Origin: Sulfurimonas sp. HSL-1716 | Lineage (GTDB): Bacteria > Campylobacterota > Campylobacteria > Campylobacterales > Sulfurimonadaceae | Assembly: GCF_039645975.1 (NCBI RefSeq) | Contig: NZ_CP147918.1 | Span: forward strand, 1,240,001-1,304,000 | DNA: 64,000 nucleotides | Reading direction: 5' to 3' | In this document: in pieces, positions 44,434 to 53,368 of the stretch | Layout of the letters: every line of letters starts with the position of its first letter | Position numbering within the stretch: the first letter of the stretch is position 1 | Translations under genes and position numbers: made by a program | Notes under the pieces: model-generated | The model's database searches: none | Told to the model about the DNA's origin: nothing | Seen by the model: the letters and a program-made list of their open reading frames with translations, nothing else

Positions 44434-44576
44434 ATTTTAAAACCTATTTTTATATCTTTTGTGATAATAACCAATTTTAGTCGATCTTACGCTTAAACAA
44501 CGGTAAAATGTTTTATCAAATATTTACCTATATTTCAGTAAAATAACAAAATTTTTAATATTGGATCGCTTATAAT

Positions 44577-45635
44577 ATGTTGAATTACGAAACCCTAAAA
44601 CCATGGCTTTTTAAGCTTCAACCGGAAAATGCACACCATCTGGCGGAGTGTTTTTTAAGAATGCCCAATATCTGTCCAAACCTTTTTAACGGATTTTTAA
44701 ACGATCATTTTATAACCAGTCCCATACTGCAGCAAAAGCTTTTTGGCGTAGACTTCTTGAATCCCGTGGGACTTGGCGCCGGATTTGACAAAAATGCGAC
44801 GATGATACGCGGTATTCAGGCGCTTGGATTTGGGTTTACGGAGATAGGAACACTAACGCCAAAACCGCAGCCGGGAAATCCAAAACCGAGGATGTTCCGC
44901 CATATAGAAGAGGAATCGATCCAGAACGCCATGGGCTTTAACAACGACGGTCTCTTAAAAGCGCAAAAAAGACTACAGCAGAGATATCCGTTCTCAACCC
45001 CTATCGGTATCAACATCGGAAAGAACAAAACGACATCCGAACGCGATGCCATCAGCGACTATACAACACTGATCAAAGCGCTTCACACCCTTGGAGACTA
45101 CATCGTTATAAACATCTCTTCTCCAAATACGCCCGGTCTTAGAGACCTGCAAAACGAAGAGTTTATCTCGTCGCTTTTTGCCGAATCTAAAGAACTTACG
45201 TCCAAACCTATTTTGCTAAAGATCGCTCCCGATATGAGCGAAGCGCAGGCGGTCGATCTGACAAGTCTTGCAGTCGAAAAAGGAGCAGACGGTATCATTG
45301 CGACAAATACGACGATCGACTACTCTTTGGTTAAACATCCAAAAGAGATAGGTGGACTCAGCGGCGCCGTCTTGAAAGAAAAAAGTTTTGAGATATTTGA
45401 AGCCGTCGCAAAAGAGCTGTTCAATAAAACAACGCTTATATCCGTAGGCGGAATAAACTCGGCGCAAGAAGCGTACAGGCGCATAAAAGCGGGAGCTTCT
45501 TTGGTTCAGATCTACAGCGGACTGATCTTTGGCGGCCCGGATATGATCAGAGATATAAATCTTGAGCTTATCAATCTGATTCAAGCCGACAAGTATACGA
45601 ACATAACTCAAGCCATCGGTGCCGACAGACGATGA
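44577..45635 (+). CDS. pyrD: Dihydroorotate dehydrogenase (quinone), class 2
   Basis: A 352-residue class 2 enzyme that oxidises dihydroorotate to orotate with FMN and passes electrons to quinone at the inner membrane. It has the N-terminal quinone-tunnel helices (residues 1-45), then NPVGLGAGFDKNA, FNNDGL, INISSPNTPG and GGINSAQEAYRRIKAGASLVQIYSG. TATAAT lies directly before the ATG (44571-44576) and there is no strong ribosome site. It overlaps the M16 peptidase gene by 4 bases. Confidence 0.95.
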   Translation: MLNYETLKPWLFKLQPENAHHLAECFLRMPNICPNLFNGFLNDHFITSPILQQKLFGVDFLNPVGLGAGFDKNATMIRGIQALGFGFTEIGTLTPKPQPGNPKPRMFRHIEEESIQNAMGFNNDGLLKAQKRLQQRYPFSTPIGINIGKNKTTSERDAISDYTTLIKALHTLGDYIVINISSPNTPGLRDLQNEEFISSLFAESKELTSKPILLKIAPDMSEAQAVDLTSLAVEKGADGIIATNTTIDYSLVKHPKEIGGLSGAVLKEKSFEIFEAVAKELFNKTTLISVGGINSAQEAYRRIKAGASLVQIYSGLIFGGPDMIRDINLELINLIQADKYTNITQAIGADRR

Positions 45636-47011
45636 AAACCATATTTGCAATTATTGCAGTACTGGCGATAGCCATGGGTATAGCATATAACCTAAAAGAT
45701 ATCAAACCACCAATAAAAGAGAGCAAAGTGAATAAACAACATATGAATTCATCACTTCCCGAGTATGAGACAAAAACGCTGGAAAACGGTTTACAGATAG
45801 TCGTGATCCCGATGCACAACGATTCAAACGTCATCTCTACCGATATCTTTTATAAAGTCGGCAGCAGAAATGAAGTCATGGGTAAAACAGGCATCGCGCA
45901 TATGCTTGAACATATGAACTTCAAATCAACTAAACATCTTGCTGCGGGCGAGTTTGACAAAGAGGTAAAAAGCATAGGCGGCGTCAACAATGCATCGACA
46001 GGATTTGATTTTACGCATTATTACATCAAATCAAGCACGCAGAACCTCGATAAATCGCTCTCTCTTTTTGCCGAGCTTATGAAAAACCTGAACCTCAAAG
46101 ACGACGAGTTTCAACCCGAGCGCAATGTCGTAGCCGAAGAGAGACGCTGGAGAACGGATAACAATCCTATCGGATATCTGTATTTCAGACTGTTTAACAA
46201 CGCTTTTGTCTATCATCCGTATCACTGGACTCCGATAGGTTTTATGAATGATATTCAGACTTGGACACTCAAAGATATCCAGGATTTTCACAAAACCTAC
46301 TATCAGCCCAAAAATGCTATACTCATTGTGACAGGAGACGTCGATCCAAACAACGTCTTTGCCGCCGCAAAAAAAGAGTTCGAACAGATCAAAAACTCTA
46401 CCGCCATTCCCGAAGTCAAGTTCGTAGAACCTGAACAAGACGGTCCAAAAAGAGTGACTATCTATAAAGAGAGCGAAGTGGAGATGATTGCCATCGCGTT
46501 TCATATCCCCAACTTCCAGGATCCCGATCAGATAAAGCTTTCGGCGATCAGCGAAATGCTCAGCAGCGGAAAAAGCTCCAGGCTTTATTCCGAACTCGTA
46601 GATAAAAAACATCTCGTCAATCAGATCTACGCTTACAACATGGAGCAAAAAGATCCGGGAATATTTCTTTTCATGGCTTCATGCAATCCCGGCGTAAAAG
46701 CAGAAGATGTCGAAAAAGAGATAAAAGAGCAGATAGAGCTTATGAAGACGCAGAAGGTTTCTCAAGCCGAACTCGACAAAGTGAAGATAAATACAAAATC
46801 CGAATTTATCTACTCACTGGAGAGTTCGACGTCGGTAGCGAACCTTTTTGGGAGCTATCTGGCGCGCGGAGATATAAAACCGCTTGAAGAGTATGAAGAA
46901 GCGATAAACAAACTCACTGTCGACGATGTGCAAAAAACCGCACAAAAATATTTTGATTTTTCAAAATCGACGACCGTCATTCTTAGAAAAAAACCTCAAG
47001 GAGAGAAATAG
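45632..47011 (+). CDS. M16-family zinc metallopeptidase
   Basis: A 459-residue M16 peptidase with an N-terminal hydrophobic anchor or signal (about 3-20). The inverted zinc motif HMLEH (HxxEH) is intact, and the third ligand is the Glu in VVAEERRWR about 75 residues downstream. Its substrate is unknown; periplasmic peptide turnover is inferred. It sits between pyrD and dapA, all on one strand with tight spacing; the C. jejuni pyrD region shows the same order as I recall it. Confidence 0.9.
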   Translation: MKTIFAIIAVLAIAMGIAYNLKDIKPPIKESKVNKQHMNSSLPEYETKTLENGLQIVVIPMHNDSNVISTDIFYKVGSRNEVMGKTGIAHMLEHMNFKSTKHLAAGEFDKEVKSIGGVNNASTGFDFTHYYIKSSTQNLDKSLSLFAELMKNLNLKDDEFQPERNVVAEERRWRTDNNPIGYLYFRLFNNAFVYHPYHWTPIGFMNDIQTWTLKDIQDFHKTYYQPKNAILIVTGDVDPNNVFAAAKKEFEQIKNSTAIPEVKFVEPEQDGPKRVTIYKESEVEMIAIAFHIPNFQDPDQIKLSAISEMLSSGKSSRLYSELVDKKHLVNQIYAYNMEQKDPGIFLFMASCNPGVKAEDVEKEIKEQIELMKTQKVSQAELDKVKINTKSEFIYSLESSTSVANLFGSYLARGDIKPLEEYEEAINKLTVDDVQKTAQKYFDFSKSTTVILRKKPQGEK

Positions 47012-47012
47012 T

Positions 47013-47906
47013 ATGAAACTTGTAACCGGTGCTACGACGGCACTTATCACTCCGTTTAAAAACGGAAAACTCGACGAACAGTCATTTGCCGCTCTTATCA
47101 AACGCCAAATAGACCACGGAATCGACGCAGTTTGTCCGGTCGGAACTACAGGAGAGAGTGCTACGTTGACCCACGATGAAGACAAAAGATGTATGGAGAT
47201 CGCAGTAGAGATATGTAAAGGCACAAATACCAAAGTCCTTGCAGGTGCGGGAAGCAACTCCACCGCAGAAGCGATACAGACGGCGAAAACAGCACAAAAC
47301 TGCGGAGTGGATGCAATATTTTCCGTAAGTCCCTACTACAATAAACCTTCTCAGGAGGGATTGTACCAGCACTATAAAGCCATAGCCGAATCGGTACCCG
47401 AACTTCCTTTCATGCTTTATAATGTTCCGGGACGTACGGGAGTGGACATACAAGCAGATACGGTCATAAGACTTTTTGATGATGTAAATAACATCTACGG
47501 CATCAAAGAAGCGACGGGAAGCATCGAAAGAACGATAGAACTTCTTTCAAGAAGACCCGACCTCAAAGTCTTCAGCGGCGACGATGCGATCGACTACCCT
47601 ATTTTGGCAAACGGAGGCACGGGAGTGACTTCTGTCACGAGCAACCTGCTGCCGGATCTAAAAAGCGAACTTGTAAAACGTGCGCTTAGCGGAGATCATG
47701 CAGGTTCAAAAGCCATAAACGACCTGCTCTATCCGATAAACAAGATCCTGTTCGTCGAATCCAATCCGATCATGATAAAAGCGGCTATGTATATAGCCGG
47801 ACTTATCGAAACGTTAGAGTACAGACTGCCTCTTGTGGCACCGAGTACAGAAAACATGAAAAAACTTGAAACCGTTATGAAAAATTACACGATAAAAGGA
47901 TTGTAA
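47013..47906 (+). CDS. dapA: 4-hydroxy-tetrahydrodipicolinate synthase
   Basis: A 297-residue aldolase that condenses pyruvate with aspartate semialdehyde in lysine and meso-diaminopimelate synthesis. Key residues are in VGTTGESATL near 43-52, LYNVPGRTG (catalytic Tyr) and YGIKEATG (Schiff-base Lys). ATG 47013 is chosen because it matches the family start MKLVTGATTALITPF and follows AAGGAGAG. Only 1 base separates it from the M16 gene stop. Confidence 0.96.
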   Translation: MKLVTGATTALITPFKNGKLDEQSFAALIKRQIDHGIDAVCPVGTTGESATLTHDEDKRCMEIAVEICKGTNTKVLAGAGSNSTAEAIQTAKTAQNCGVDAIFSVSPYYNKPSQEGLYQHYKAIAESVPELPFMLYNVPGRTGVDIQADTVIRLFDDVNNIYGIKEATGSIERTIELLSRRPDLKVFSGDDAIDYPILANGGTGVTSVTSNLLPDLKSELVKRALSGDHAGSKAINDLLYPINKILFVESNPIMIKAAMYIAGLIETLEYRLPLVAPSTENMKKLETVMKNYTIKGL

Positions 47907-47908
47907 TT

Positions 47909-48676
47909 ATGAAGGGAAAAACTCTATTTGTCAGCGGCGGAACCCGCGGTATCGGAAAAGCTATCGTCTATGCCTTTGCAAAAAACGGCTGTGACGTTGC
48001 GTTTACTTATGCTTCGAGTACGGATGCAGCCGATGAGATAATCGCCGATGTAGAATCGAAATTCGGCATAAAAGCAAAAGCGTACAAGCTCAATATCTTA
48101 GAACCCGAAACATACAAAGAGGTTTATGAGCTCTTCGATCAAGATTTTGAAAGACTGGATTTTTTCATTTCCAATGCTATCATCTCGGGACGTGCGGTCG
48201 TAGGCGGATTTGGCCCGTTTATGAGATTAAAGCCAAAAGGTCTCAATAACATCTATATAGCAACTGTCGATGCTTTTGTAGTAGGTGCACAGGAAGCCGC
48301 AAAAAGAATGGAAAAAACGGGAGGCGGAAGCATCATAAGCATGAGCTCGACAGGCAATCTTGTCTATACGCCGAACTATGCAGGACATGGAACGAATAAA
48401 GCGGCAGTCGAAGCGATGGTGCGCTATGCGGCTGCCGAGCTCGGTGAAAAAGGGATCCGCGTTAATGCCGTAAGCGGCGGTCCTATAGATACCGATGCCC
48501 TCAAAGCGTTTCCAAACTACGAAGAGGTTAAAAGCGAGGTCGTATCGCGTTCTCCTCTCAGCCGTATGGGCGAAGCCGAAGACCTTACGGGTGCATGTCT
48601 GTTTCTGTGTTCGGACGCCGCATCTTGGATGACGGGTCAAACCGTGGTCATAGACGGCGGAACTACGTTTCAATAA
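47909..48676 (+). CDS. fabL: FabL-like enoyl-ACP reductase
   Basis: A 255-residue short-chain dehydrogenase. The cofactor loop is GGTRGIGKA. The active site is Y157-x6-K164, the Tyr-x6-Lys spacing of enoyl-ACP reductases and not the Tyr-x3-Lys of ketoacyl reductases. AVSGGPIDTDALKAFPN near residues 190-206 closely matches what I recall of B. subtilis FabL. It would catalyse the last step of fatty-acid elongation. It lies 2 bases after dapA and ends the pyrD operon, followed by a hairpin. Confidence 0.85.
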   Translation: MKGKTLFVSGGTRGIGKAIVYAFAKNGCDVAFTYASSTDAADEIIADVESKFGIKAKAYKLNILEPETYKEVYELFDQDFERLDFFISNAIISGRAVVGGFGPFMRLKPKGLNNIYIATVDAFVVGAQEAAKRMEKTGGGSIISMSSTGNLVYTPNYAGHGTNKAAVEAMVRYAAAELGEKGIRVNAVSGGPIDTDALKAFPNYEEVKSEVVSRSPLSRMGEAEDLTGACLFLCSDAASWMTGQTVVIDGGTTFQ

Positions 48677-48683
48677 ATGAAAA

Positions 48684-48710
48684 CGGGTAAAGAGCAAAAC
48701 TCCTTGCCCG
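48684..48710 (+). terminator. Hairpin after fabL
   Basis: CGGGTAAAGAG and CTCCTTGCCCG pair over 11 positions with one mismatch and one G-U, around a CAAAA loop, 8 bases after the fabL stop. No T tract follows. It probably marks the end of the pyrD-M16-dapA-fabL transcript. Confidence 0.5.
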
Positions 48711-48828
48711 CATTGACGATAAGGCACAAAAGTCTGTTCCTTTAAAGACAGATTTGTCGAGCTTTCTTTATATGTAAAAAATTTGAAAAATAACCTAAAA
48801 ATCTACTGCATATCTGAAAGATTTACGG

Positions 48829-48834
48829 TATAAT
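48829..48834 (+). promoter_or_regulatory. -10 element of tRNA-Ala gene
   Basis: TATAAT lies 15 bases upstream of the first base of tRNA-Ala. No -35 match is seen at the standard position, as is usual for Campylobacterota vegetative promoters. Confidence 0.6.
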
Positions 48835-48848
48835 TTCCACTCTTTACC

Positions 48849-48924
48849 GGGGATATAGCTCAGCTGGGAGAGCGCGACGCTGGCAGCGTCGAGGTCAGGG
48901 GTTCGAGCCCCCTTATCTCCACCA
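48849..48924 (+). tRNA. tRNA-Ala (anticodon GGC)
   Basis: A 76-base cloverleaf with encoded CCA. The acceptor stem GGGGATA/TATCTCC contains the G3-U70 pair that identifies alanine tRNAs. The anticodon stem CGACG/CGTCG holds the loop CTGGCAG with anticodon GGC, reading GCC and GCU. The T arm AGGGG-TTCGAGC-CCCCT is standard. It is a single gene; its 3' end lies 2 bases from the convergent deacetylase stop. Confidence 0.96.
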
Positions 48925-48926
48925 CT

Positions 48927-49985
48927 TTATCTTTGTCTAAATACCCACAAATGACTATACCAATACCACTTATTATCATCTGCTTTTGCCGTACAGGTAT
49001 AATGATCTCTCGGAAGTTTCAGACGCGTTTTTGATTGTATGACGACCTCTTTGTCGTCGATCCACTGCATCTTGATCTTATCTCCGTCGGATTTATAGCA
49101 CTGCAGGTTTTTTATCGGTTCTTTAAGCTTAATGCGGAGTTTTGGAGGGTTCTTTCCGTTTAGCATGGTATCTACCGGCTCTTCATAAACGATCGGCAAA
49201 GGAACCGTATTGAGTTTTAATAAAAAGCCTTTTGGCGTTGCATAAGTTTCCGACATTGGAAAACGGGGCACACGGGTTAAGTCCGTATCTTGCCCAAAAG
49301 GTCCTGAAAGCTGCGATATACCCGCATACTCGAGCTCTTTTATAAGTGCTTCTGTCTGCACACTATACTCGCCAAACGGATATGCAAGCATTTTCGGTGT
49401 TTCGCACAAAGCATCTCCAAGCTCTTTACGCAGTTTTTCTTCAGCTTTTTCGATCTCGGCAGTCGCTCTTTTTTTCCACTGCTCTTTGTTCTCGGACTTT
49501 TTTTGCGTAAGATAATCATGTGAGTACGTATGATTTGCAAACGAAGCGCCATGCTTACCCATCTCCCGCATCTCGTCCCAGCTCATGTAGCGTTTTGATT
49601 TATGGATAACGGGCATCGTATTGACAAAAACGGTAAAGGGAAAATCTTTTTGTTTTAAAAGCGGATAAGCCTTTGTATAAACGCTTTTGTAGGCATCATC
49701 CATACAGATCGCAACCGTTTTTGGAGGGATGGGCCTGTTTTCTCTCATATAGTTGACGATCTTGGATAAAGGCCAGACATTGTAATGGTTGTCTTTTAAA
49801 TAGTTTAGCTGATACTTGAACTGTTCAAGGCGGATATTGGTCGAGGGATATCTTGTCTCTCCGAACCTGTGATAGGTAAAAACAATAGCATAGTTCGTAT
49901 CATCGGCTTTATTTTTGATATTTTCGGCAGACAAAAGGCTCTCAAACAGGTATATAAAAAACAAAAAAAATACAACGATTTTCAT
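48927..49985 (-). CDS. Polysaccharide deacetylase family protein
   Basis: A 352-residue exported protein with a signal segment (about 2-19). The NodB-homology domain (about 35-230) has the metal and catalytic motifs ICMDDAYKSVY (DD) and NHTYSHDYL (HxxxH). The C-terminal 120 residues look like a small beta domain. It probably removes acetyl groups from a periplasmic or surface polysaccharide; the substrate is unknown. It is transcribed alone toward tRNA-Ala. Confidence 0.88.
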   Translation of the reverse strand: MKIVVFFLFFIYLFESLLSAENIKNKADDTNYAIVFTYHRFGETRYPSTNIRLEQFKYQLNYLKDNHYNVWPLSKIVNYMRENRPIPPKTVAICMDDAYKSVYTKAYPLLKQKDFPFTVFVNTMPVIHKSKRYMSWDEMREMGKHGASFANHTYSHDYLTQKKSENKEQWKKRATAEIEKAEEKLRKELGDALCETPKMLAYPFGEYSVQTEALIKELEYAGISQLSGPFGQDTDLTRVPRFPMSETYATPKGFLLKLNTVPLPIVYEEPVDTMLNGKNPPKLRIKLKEPIKNLQCYKSDGDKIKMQWIDDKEVVIQSKTRLKLPRDHYTCTAKADDNKWYWYSHLWVFRQR

Positions 49986-50095
49986 ATATAAACCCTTCCC
50001 TATAAAATTATGACTACAATAGTATCATATTAAAAGCGAAGATATTTTATAAAAGAGTATTTATTATATATTTTTATATGCAGATTCAAGAAGAG

Positions 50096-50118
50096 GACCT
50101 CCGAAAAAATCGGAGATC
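50096..50118 (-). terminator. Hairpin after cytochrome gene
   Basis: On the minus strand GATCTCCGA-TTTTT-TCGGAGGTC forms a 9-position stem with one mismatch, 9 bases after the cytochrome stop, followed by a T-rich CCTCTTCTTG. It is a likely intrinsic terminator. Confidence 0.6.
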
Positions 50119-50127
50119 AAATATTTA

Positions 50128-50520
50128 CTACCAGCCTCTTGTTATGGCATGACAGTGTGTACAGCTGTGAACAACTCCCGAATAAGCGTCAGAAGCATTG
50201 ACGATACTGCCCGCTTTTACATACTCTTTCATCGTATCAAGATAAAAGTTCAGATTTTTTACGTTTATATAAGCGACCTTTGAAAATCTTTTTTTATCCT
50301 GCGGTAAAAAAGACGCGGAAGATTTTGCATCATGAAAAGCGCTGTTGGCTTTTTTTATTTTATCGATACCCTTTAGTATCGAATCTTTATTGTTATATAA
50401 AAAACCGTCTTGGACCTGCAACAGTCCGTCTCTCATATTTTTCATACTTCCTTGAATATTATCATCTGCATGTAATCCAAGCGCAGCCAACAAACTTAAA
50501 CCGATCAATACCTTTTTCAT
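50128..50520 (-). CDS. Periplasmic c-type cytochrome, one haem (c'-like layout)
   Basis: A 130-residue protein with a signal peptide (about 1-18). The single haem-binding motif is C120-T-H-C123-H124, only six residues from the C terminus. The rest is helical and charged, as in four-helix-bundle cytochromes c', where the CxxCH is also near the C terminus. No methionine axial ligand is obvious, so the iron may be five-coordinate; binding of NO or other small molecules is possible but not shown. It diverges from the chemoreceptor pair. Confidence 0.8.
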   Translation of the reverse strand: MKKVLIGLSLLAALGLHADDNIQGSMKNMRDGLLQVQDGFLYNNKDSILKGIDKIKKANSAFHDAKSSASFLPQDKKRFSKVAYINVKNLNFYLDTMKEYVKAGSIVNASDAYSGVVHSCTHCHAITRGW

Positions 50521-50752
50521 TCACTCATCCTTATGTTTTTATATTAACTGTGTTCTCAAACATTATATTAAAAATAAAACGTTTTCTTGAACATAAATTA
50601 AGAAAAACTTATCTTTTTAGCGTAATAATAGCGGTTTTAACAATTTGAGATTACAAAAAGTAACATTTAACAAAAAACACCCAATTCGTTTTATCACATA
50701 ATAATTCGTGAATAGTAATAGAGTTAAGATAACTATGCAACAAGGAGTAACT

Positions 50753-51262
50753 ATGCATAGACCGAATCCGACTCAAACGGAACATACATTAAAGAATGAA
50801 GATTTTATAGTTTCGAAGACAGATACGAAAGGAAAAATCATATATGGAAACAAAATTTTTATCAAAATATCAGGTTATGCCGAATCAGAACTAATGGGAC
50901 AACCCCACTCGATCATAAGACATCCGGATATGCCGAAAATAGTTTTTAAACTGCTGTGGGAACGTGTTCAAAGTAAAAAAGAGATATTTGCTTATGTTAA
51001 AAACCTATGTAAAGACGGGGGTTATTACTGGGTTTTTGCAAATGTGACGGCTACACTTGACGGAAGCGGCAATATCAGGGATTTCCATTCGGTAAGACGC
51101 AAACCGAGTGCAAAAGCGATGGCAGTGATTCCTGATCTTTATAAAGAACTTCTCTCCGCCGAAAAATCGGGAGGAATGGAAGCTTCAAAAAATCTGCTTG
51201 ATAAAATATTAGACGAAAAAGGAGTCGACTATGACGGGTTTATCCTCAGCCTTCAACAATAA
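50753..51262 (+). CDS. Aer/CetB-like PAS redox sensor
   Basis: A 169-residue soluble protein consisting of one PAS domain of the Aer type (about 20-130) plus a short helical tail. Family residues around the FAD pocket are present: [20 protein letters not shown] and [19 protein letters not shown], then [11 protein letters not shown]. It is therefore likely an FAD redox sensor. Like C. jejuni CetB it has no membrane part and is paired with a separate receptor. The ATG at 50753 has AAGGAG. It overlaps the receptor gene by 32 bases, so stoichiometry is probably fixed. Confidence 0.86.
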   Translation: MHRPNPTQTEHTLKNEDFIVSKTDTKGKIIYGNKIFIKISGYAESELMGQPHSIIRHPDMPKIVFKLLWERVQSKKEIFAYVKNLCKDGGYYWVFANVTATLDGSGNIRDFHSVRRKPSAKAMAVIPDLYKELLSAEKSGGMEASKNLLDKILDEKGVDYDGFILSLQQ

Positions 51263-52688
51263 ACAAACTTTATTTTTTATTTTACTTTCACTGATCGGAG
51301 CGGTCGTGGCGGCTATCTTTGCCTCATACATTGCTGCGGTGATTTTACTAATTATGATTCCGATAGGGTTGTTCATTCCCGAACAATCGGTATGCGATAA
51401 AATATTTCAAGACGACCTTGTCCGTCAGATCCGCGATGTCCTCATAAAAGCGGGAAGCGGCAATATCTCCGACCGCGTAACGAACATAGATGACAAACAC
51501 GTGCTGCAGGGAGTGGCATGGGGGATCAACGATATGCTGGATCAAACAGAACAGATCATGCGCGATATCCGTTCGGGTATCTCCGAAGCAAATACAGGCA
51601 ATCCGAAAAGAATAGTGTTTAAAGAAGGATACAAAGGTGATTATGCATCGATATGCCCGGATATAAACGCCGCCATCGCTTCCGTCGTAGCTACATTCAA
51701 AAGCAAAATGAGAGTAGAACTCTCAAATAAATTTGAAAAAGAGAGCGGCGGCATCTCAAGCGGTCTGGTCGTCATCCAAGACGCTATCATCAAAAATACC
51801 GGCTATACGCAGATCATCAATGATTCTGCTACCCAAAGTGCTCAAAAGGTTCAAAACTCTCAAGAAAGCGTCGCAAACATTGTCGAAAACATTGAACATC
51901 TGCTGCAGCTTATCGGTCATTCGAACACGGCGATAACCTCGCTAAACGAAAGAACGAACGAGATCAGCGCTATTGCCAGCCTGATCAAAGATATTGCAGA
52001 TCAGACAAATCTTCTCGCACTAAATGCAGCCATAGAAGCAGCCCGTGCAGGCGAGCACGGACGCGGATTCGCCGTTGTTGCGGATGAAGTGAGAAAACTT
52101 GCCGAACGTACGCAAAAAGCGACTCAGGAGATATCGATGACGCTTCAAACGCTCCAGCAGGAAGCAAACGATATTCTCTCGGGTTCTGAAGATATGAACA
52201 GGCTTGCTTCCGATTCTCAAGAGAGCGTCAGCAATTTCGAAGAGGTCATAAACGATTTCTCTCATACCGTATCTGAAACCGCAACCATGTCCCAGCTCAT
52301 AAACAGTTCGCTTTTTGCAACACTGGTGAAAGTGGATCATATCGTATTTAAACATAATGCTTACACAGCTATTTTCAATGAAGATGCACAAAAAGCGGCT
52401 GCCTTTTCCAACCATCACGAATGTAGAATGGGCAAATGGTATTATGAAGGCAACGGCAAGAAGATGTTCTCCCATACACCGGCTTATAAAAAAATGGAAG
52501 CTCCGCACGCGAGCGTGCACAGTCATGTCATTAAAGCCGTTCAATGCGCCATTAAAGGTGATTGTCTCTCTCCTAAGAACTTCGATAACCTTATTACCGA
52601 GATGTTCGCTATGGAAAACAACAGCAAAGAACTCTTCTTATATCTCGACGATATGGTCAAAGAAGCCAATCCTGATCTAAAAGTCTGA
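51231..52688 (+). CDS. CetA-like chemoreceptor with C-terminal CZB domain
   Basis: A 485-residue methyl-accepting protein. Two close N-terminal membrane helices (about 10-45) leave no real periplasmic sensor. A HAMP-like linker leads into the signalling hairpin, whose conserved tip reads [19 protein letters not shown] at about 258-276. The C terminus (about 365-450) is a CZB zinc-binding domain: VDHIVFKH and [13 protein letters not shown] carry the conserved His and Cys. It should signal to CheA using the Aer-like PAS partner and zinc or thiol state as inputs. AAGGAG lies before ATG 51231. Confidence 0.87.
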   Translation: MTGLSSAFNNKQTLFFILLSLIGAVVAAIFASYIAAVILLIMIPIGLFIPEQSVCDKIFQDDLVRQIRDVLIKAGSGNISDRVTNIDDKHVLQGVAWGINDMLDQTEQIMRDIRSGISEANTGNPKRIVFKEGYKGDYASICPDINAAIASVVATFKSKMRVELSNKFEKESGGISSGLVVIQDAIIKNTGYTQIINDSATQSAQKVQNSQESVANIVENIEHLLQLIGHSNTAITSLNERTNEISAIASLIKDIADQTNLLALNAAIEAARAGEHGRGFAVVADEVRKLAERTQKATQEISMTLQTLQQEANDILSGSEDMNRLASDSQESVSNFEEVINDFSHTVSETATMSQLINSSLFATLVKVDHIVFKHNAYTAIFNEDAQKAAAFSNHHECRMGKWYYEGNGKKMFSHTPAYKKMEAPHASVHSHVIKAVQCAIKGDCLSPKNFDNLITEMFAMENNSKELFLYLDDMVKEANPDLKV

Positions 52689-52700
52689 CACTGACACAAA

Positions 52701-52741
52701 CAAAGTTCTTCAAAATATAGATTAAATATTTTGAAACTTTG
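52701..52741 (+). terminator. Long AT-rich hairpin after chemoreceptor
   Basis: CAAAGTT and AACTTTG, then TCAAAATAT and ATATTTTGA, pair with a 2-base bulge (16 bp in all) around a 7-base loop, 12 bases after the receptor stop. It is the likely end of the PAS-receptor transcript and may also separate it from pgsA. Confidence 0.55.
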
Positions 52742-52815
52742 TTATCATATCTCTTTACATTAAGTCCCAATAAGTAATAACAAGCTAAAATTTCAAATAA
52801 AAAATAAGGATTTTT

Positions 52816-53367
52816 TTGTTAAATCTACCGAATCTTTTAGCCTCTTTACGAATACTTATCGCTCCTGTCATGTTTTGGATAATACTAAATCAGCAAGCCT
52901 TTATACAAAACGGTTATGACATAACTTGGAACTATTATACGGCATCTTTGCTTTTCGTGCTTGCTTCGGTCACAGATTTTTTTGACGGATATATAGCAAG
53001 AGAATGGAACCAATCGACGCTTTTGGGCGCTATATTGGACCCTCTTGCCGACAAGATGCTGACACTGGCGGCTTTTTTGGGTCTTATGATGACGGGCGTT
53101 GCTTCTGTGTGGGCAATATATATCATCATCATCCGTGAACTTTTCATTACAGCGCTCAGAACGGTCGCCGTAGGGGAACAGATAAGCGTAAAAGCTTCGT
53201 TTGCGGGGAAAGTAAAGACCGTTTCGCAGATGTTTGCGATAGGTTTTTTGCTGATGCATTGGCCATACGGTACCCTGCTTTTATGGATCGCCGTTGCCAT
53301 GACCGTCTATTCGGGAGCCGAGTATGTCTGGAGTTTTAGAAGAGCAATATTAAAGGATAGTATATAA
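52816..53367 (+). CDS. pgsA: CDP-diacylglycerol-glycerol-3-P phosphatidyltransferase
   Basis: A 183-residue membrane enzyme that makes phosphatidylglycerol-phosphate. The CDP-alcohol motif is complete: DFFDGYIAR, eight residues, then GAILDPLAD. About five membrane helices. The start is TTG at 52816 with AAGGA upstream. It is followed 1 base later by rseP, a pairing common in Campylobacterota. Confidence 0.93.
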   Translation: MLNLPNLLASLRILIAPVMFWIILNQQAFIQNGYDITWNYYTASLLFVLASVTDFFDGYIAREWNQSTLLGAILDPLADKMLTLAAFLGLMMTGVASVWAIYIIIIRELFITALRTVAVGEQISVKASFAGKVKTVSQMFAIGFLLMHWPYGTLLLWIAVAMTVYSGAEYVWSFRRAILKDSI

Positions 53368-53368
53368 A

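Noticed and set aside
44571-44576. TATAAT directly before pyrD as a -10 element
   Set aside because: A start from it would fall inside the coding sequence and remove the ATG from the transcript, so the match is probably chance in an AT-rich leader.
46031-46648. 205-codon antisense frame in the M16 peptidase gene
   Set aside because: The sense strand has the zinc motif and tight operon spacing; the antisense frame has neither motif nor ribosome site.
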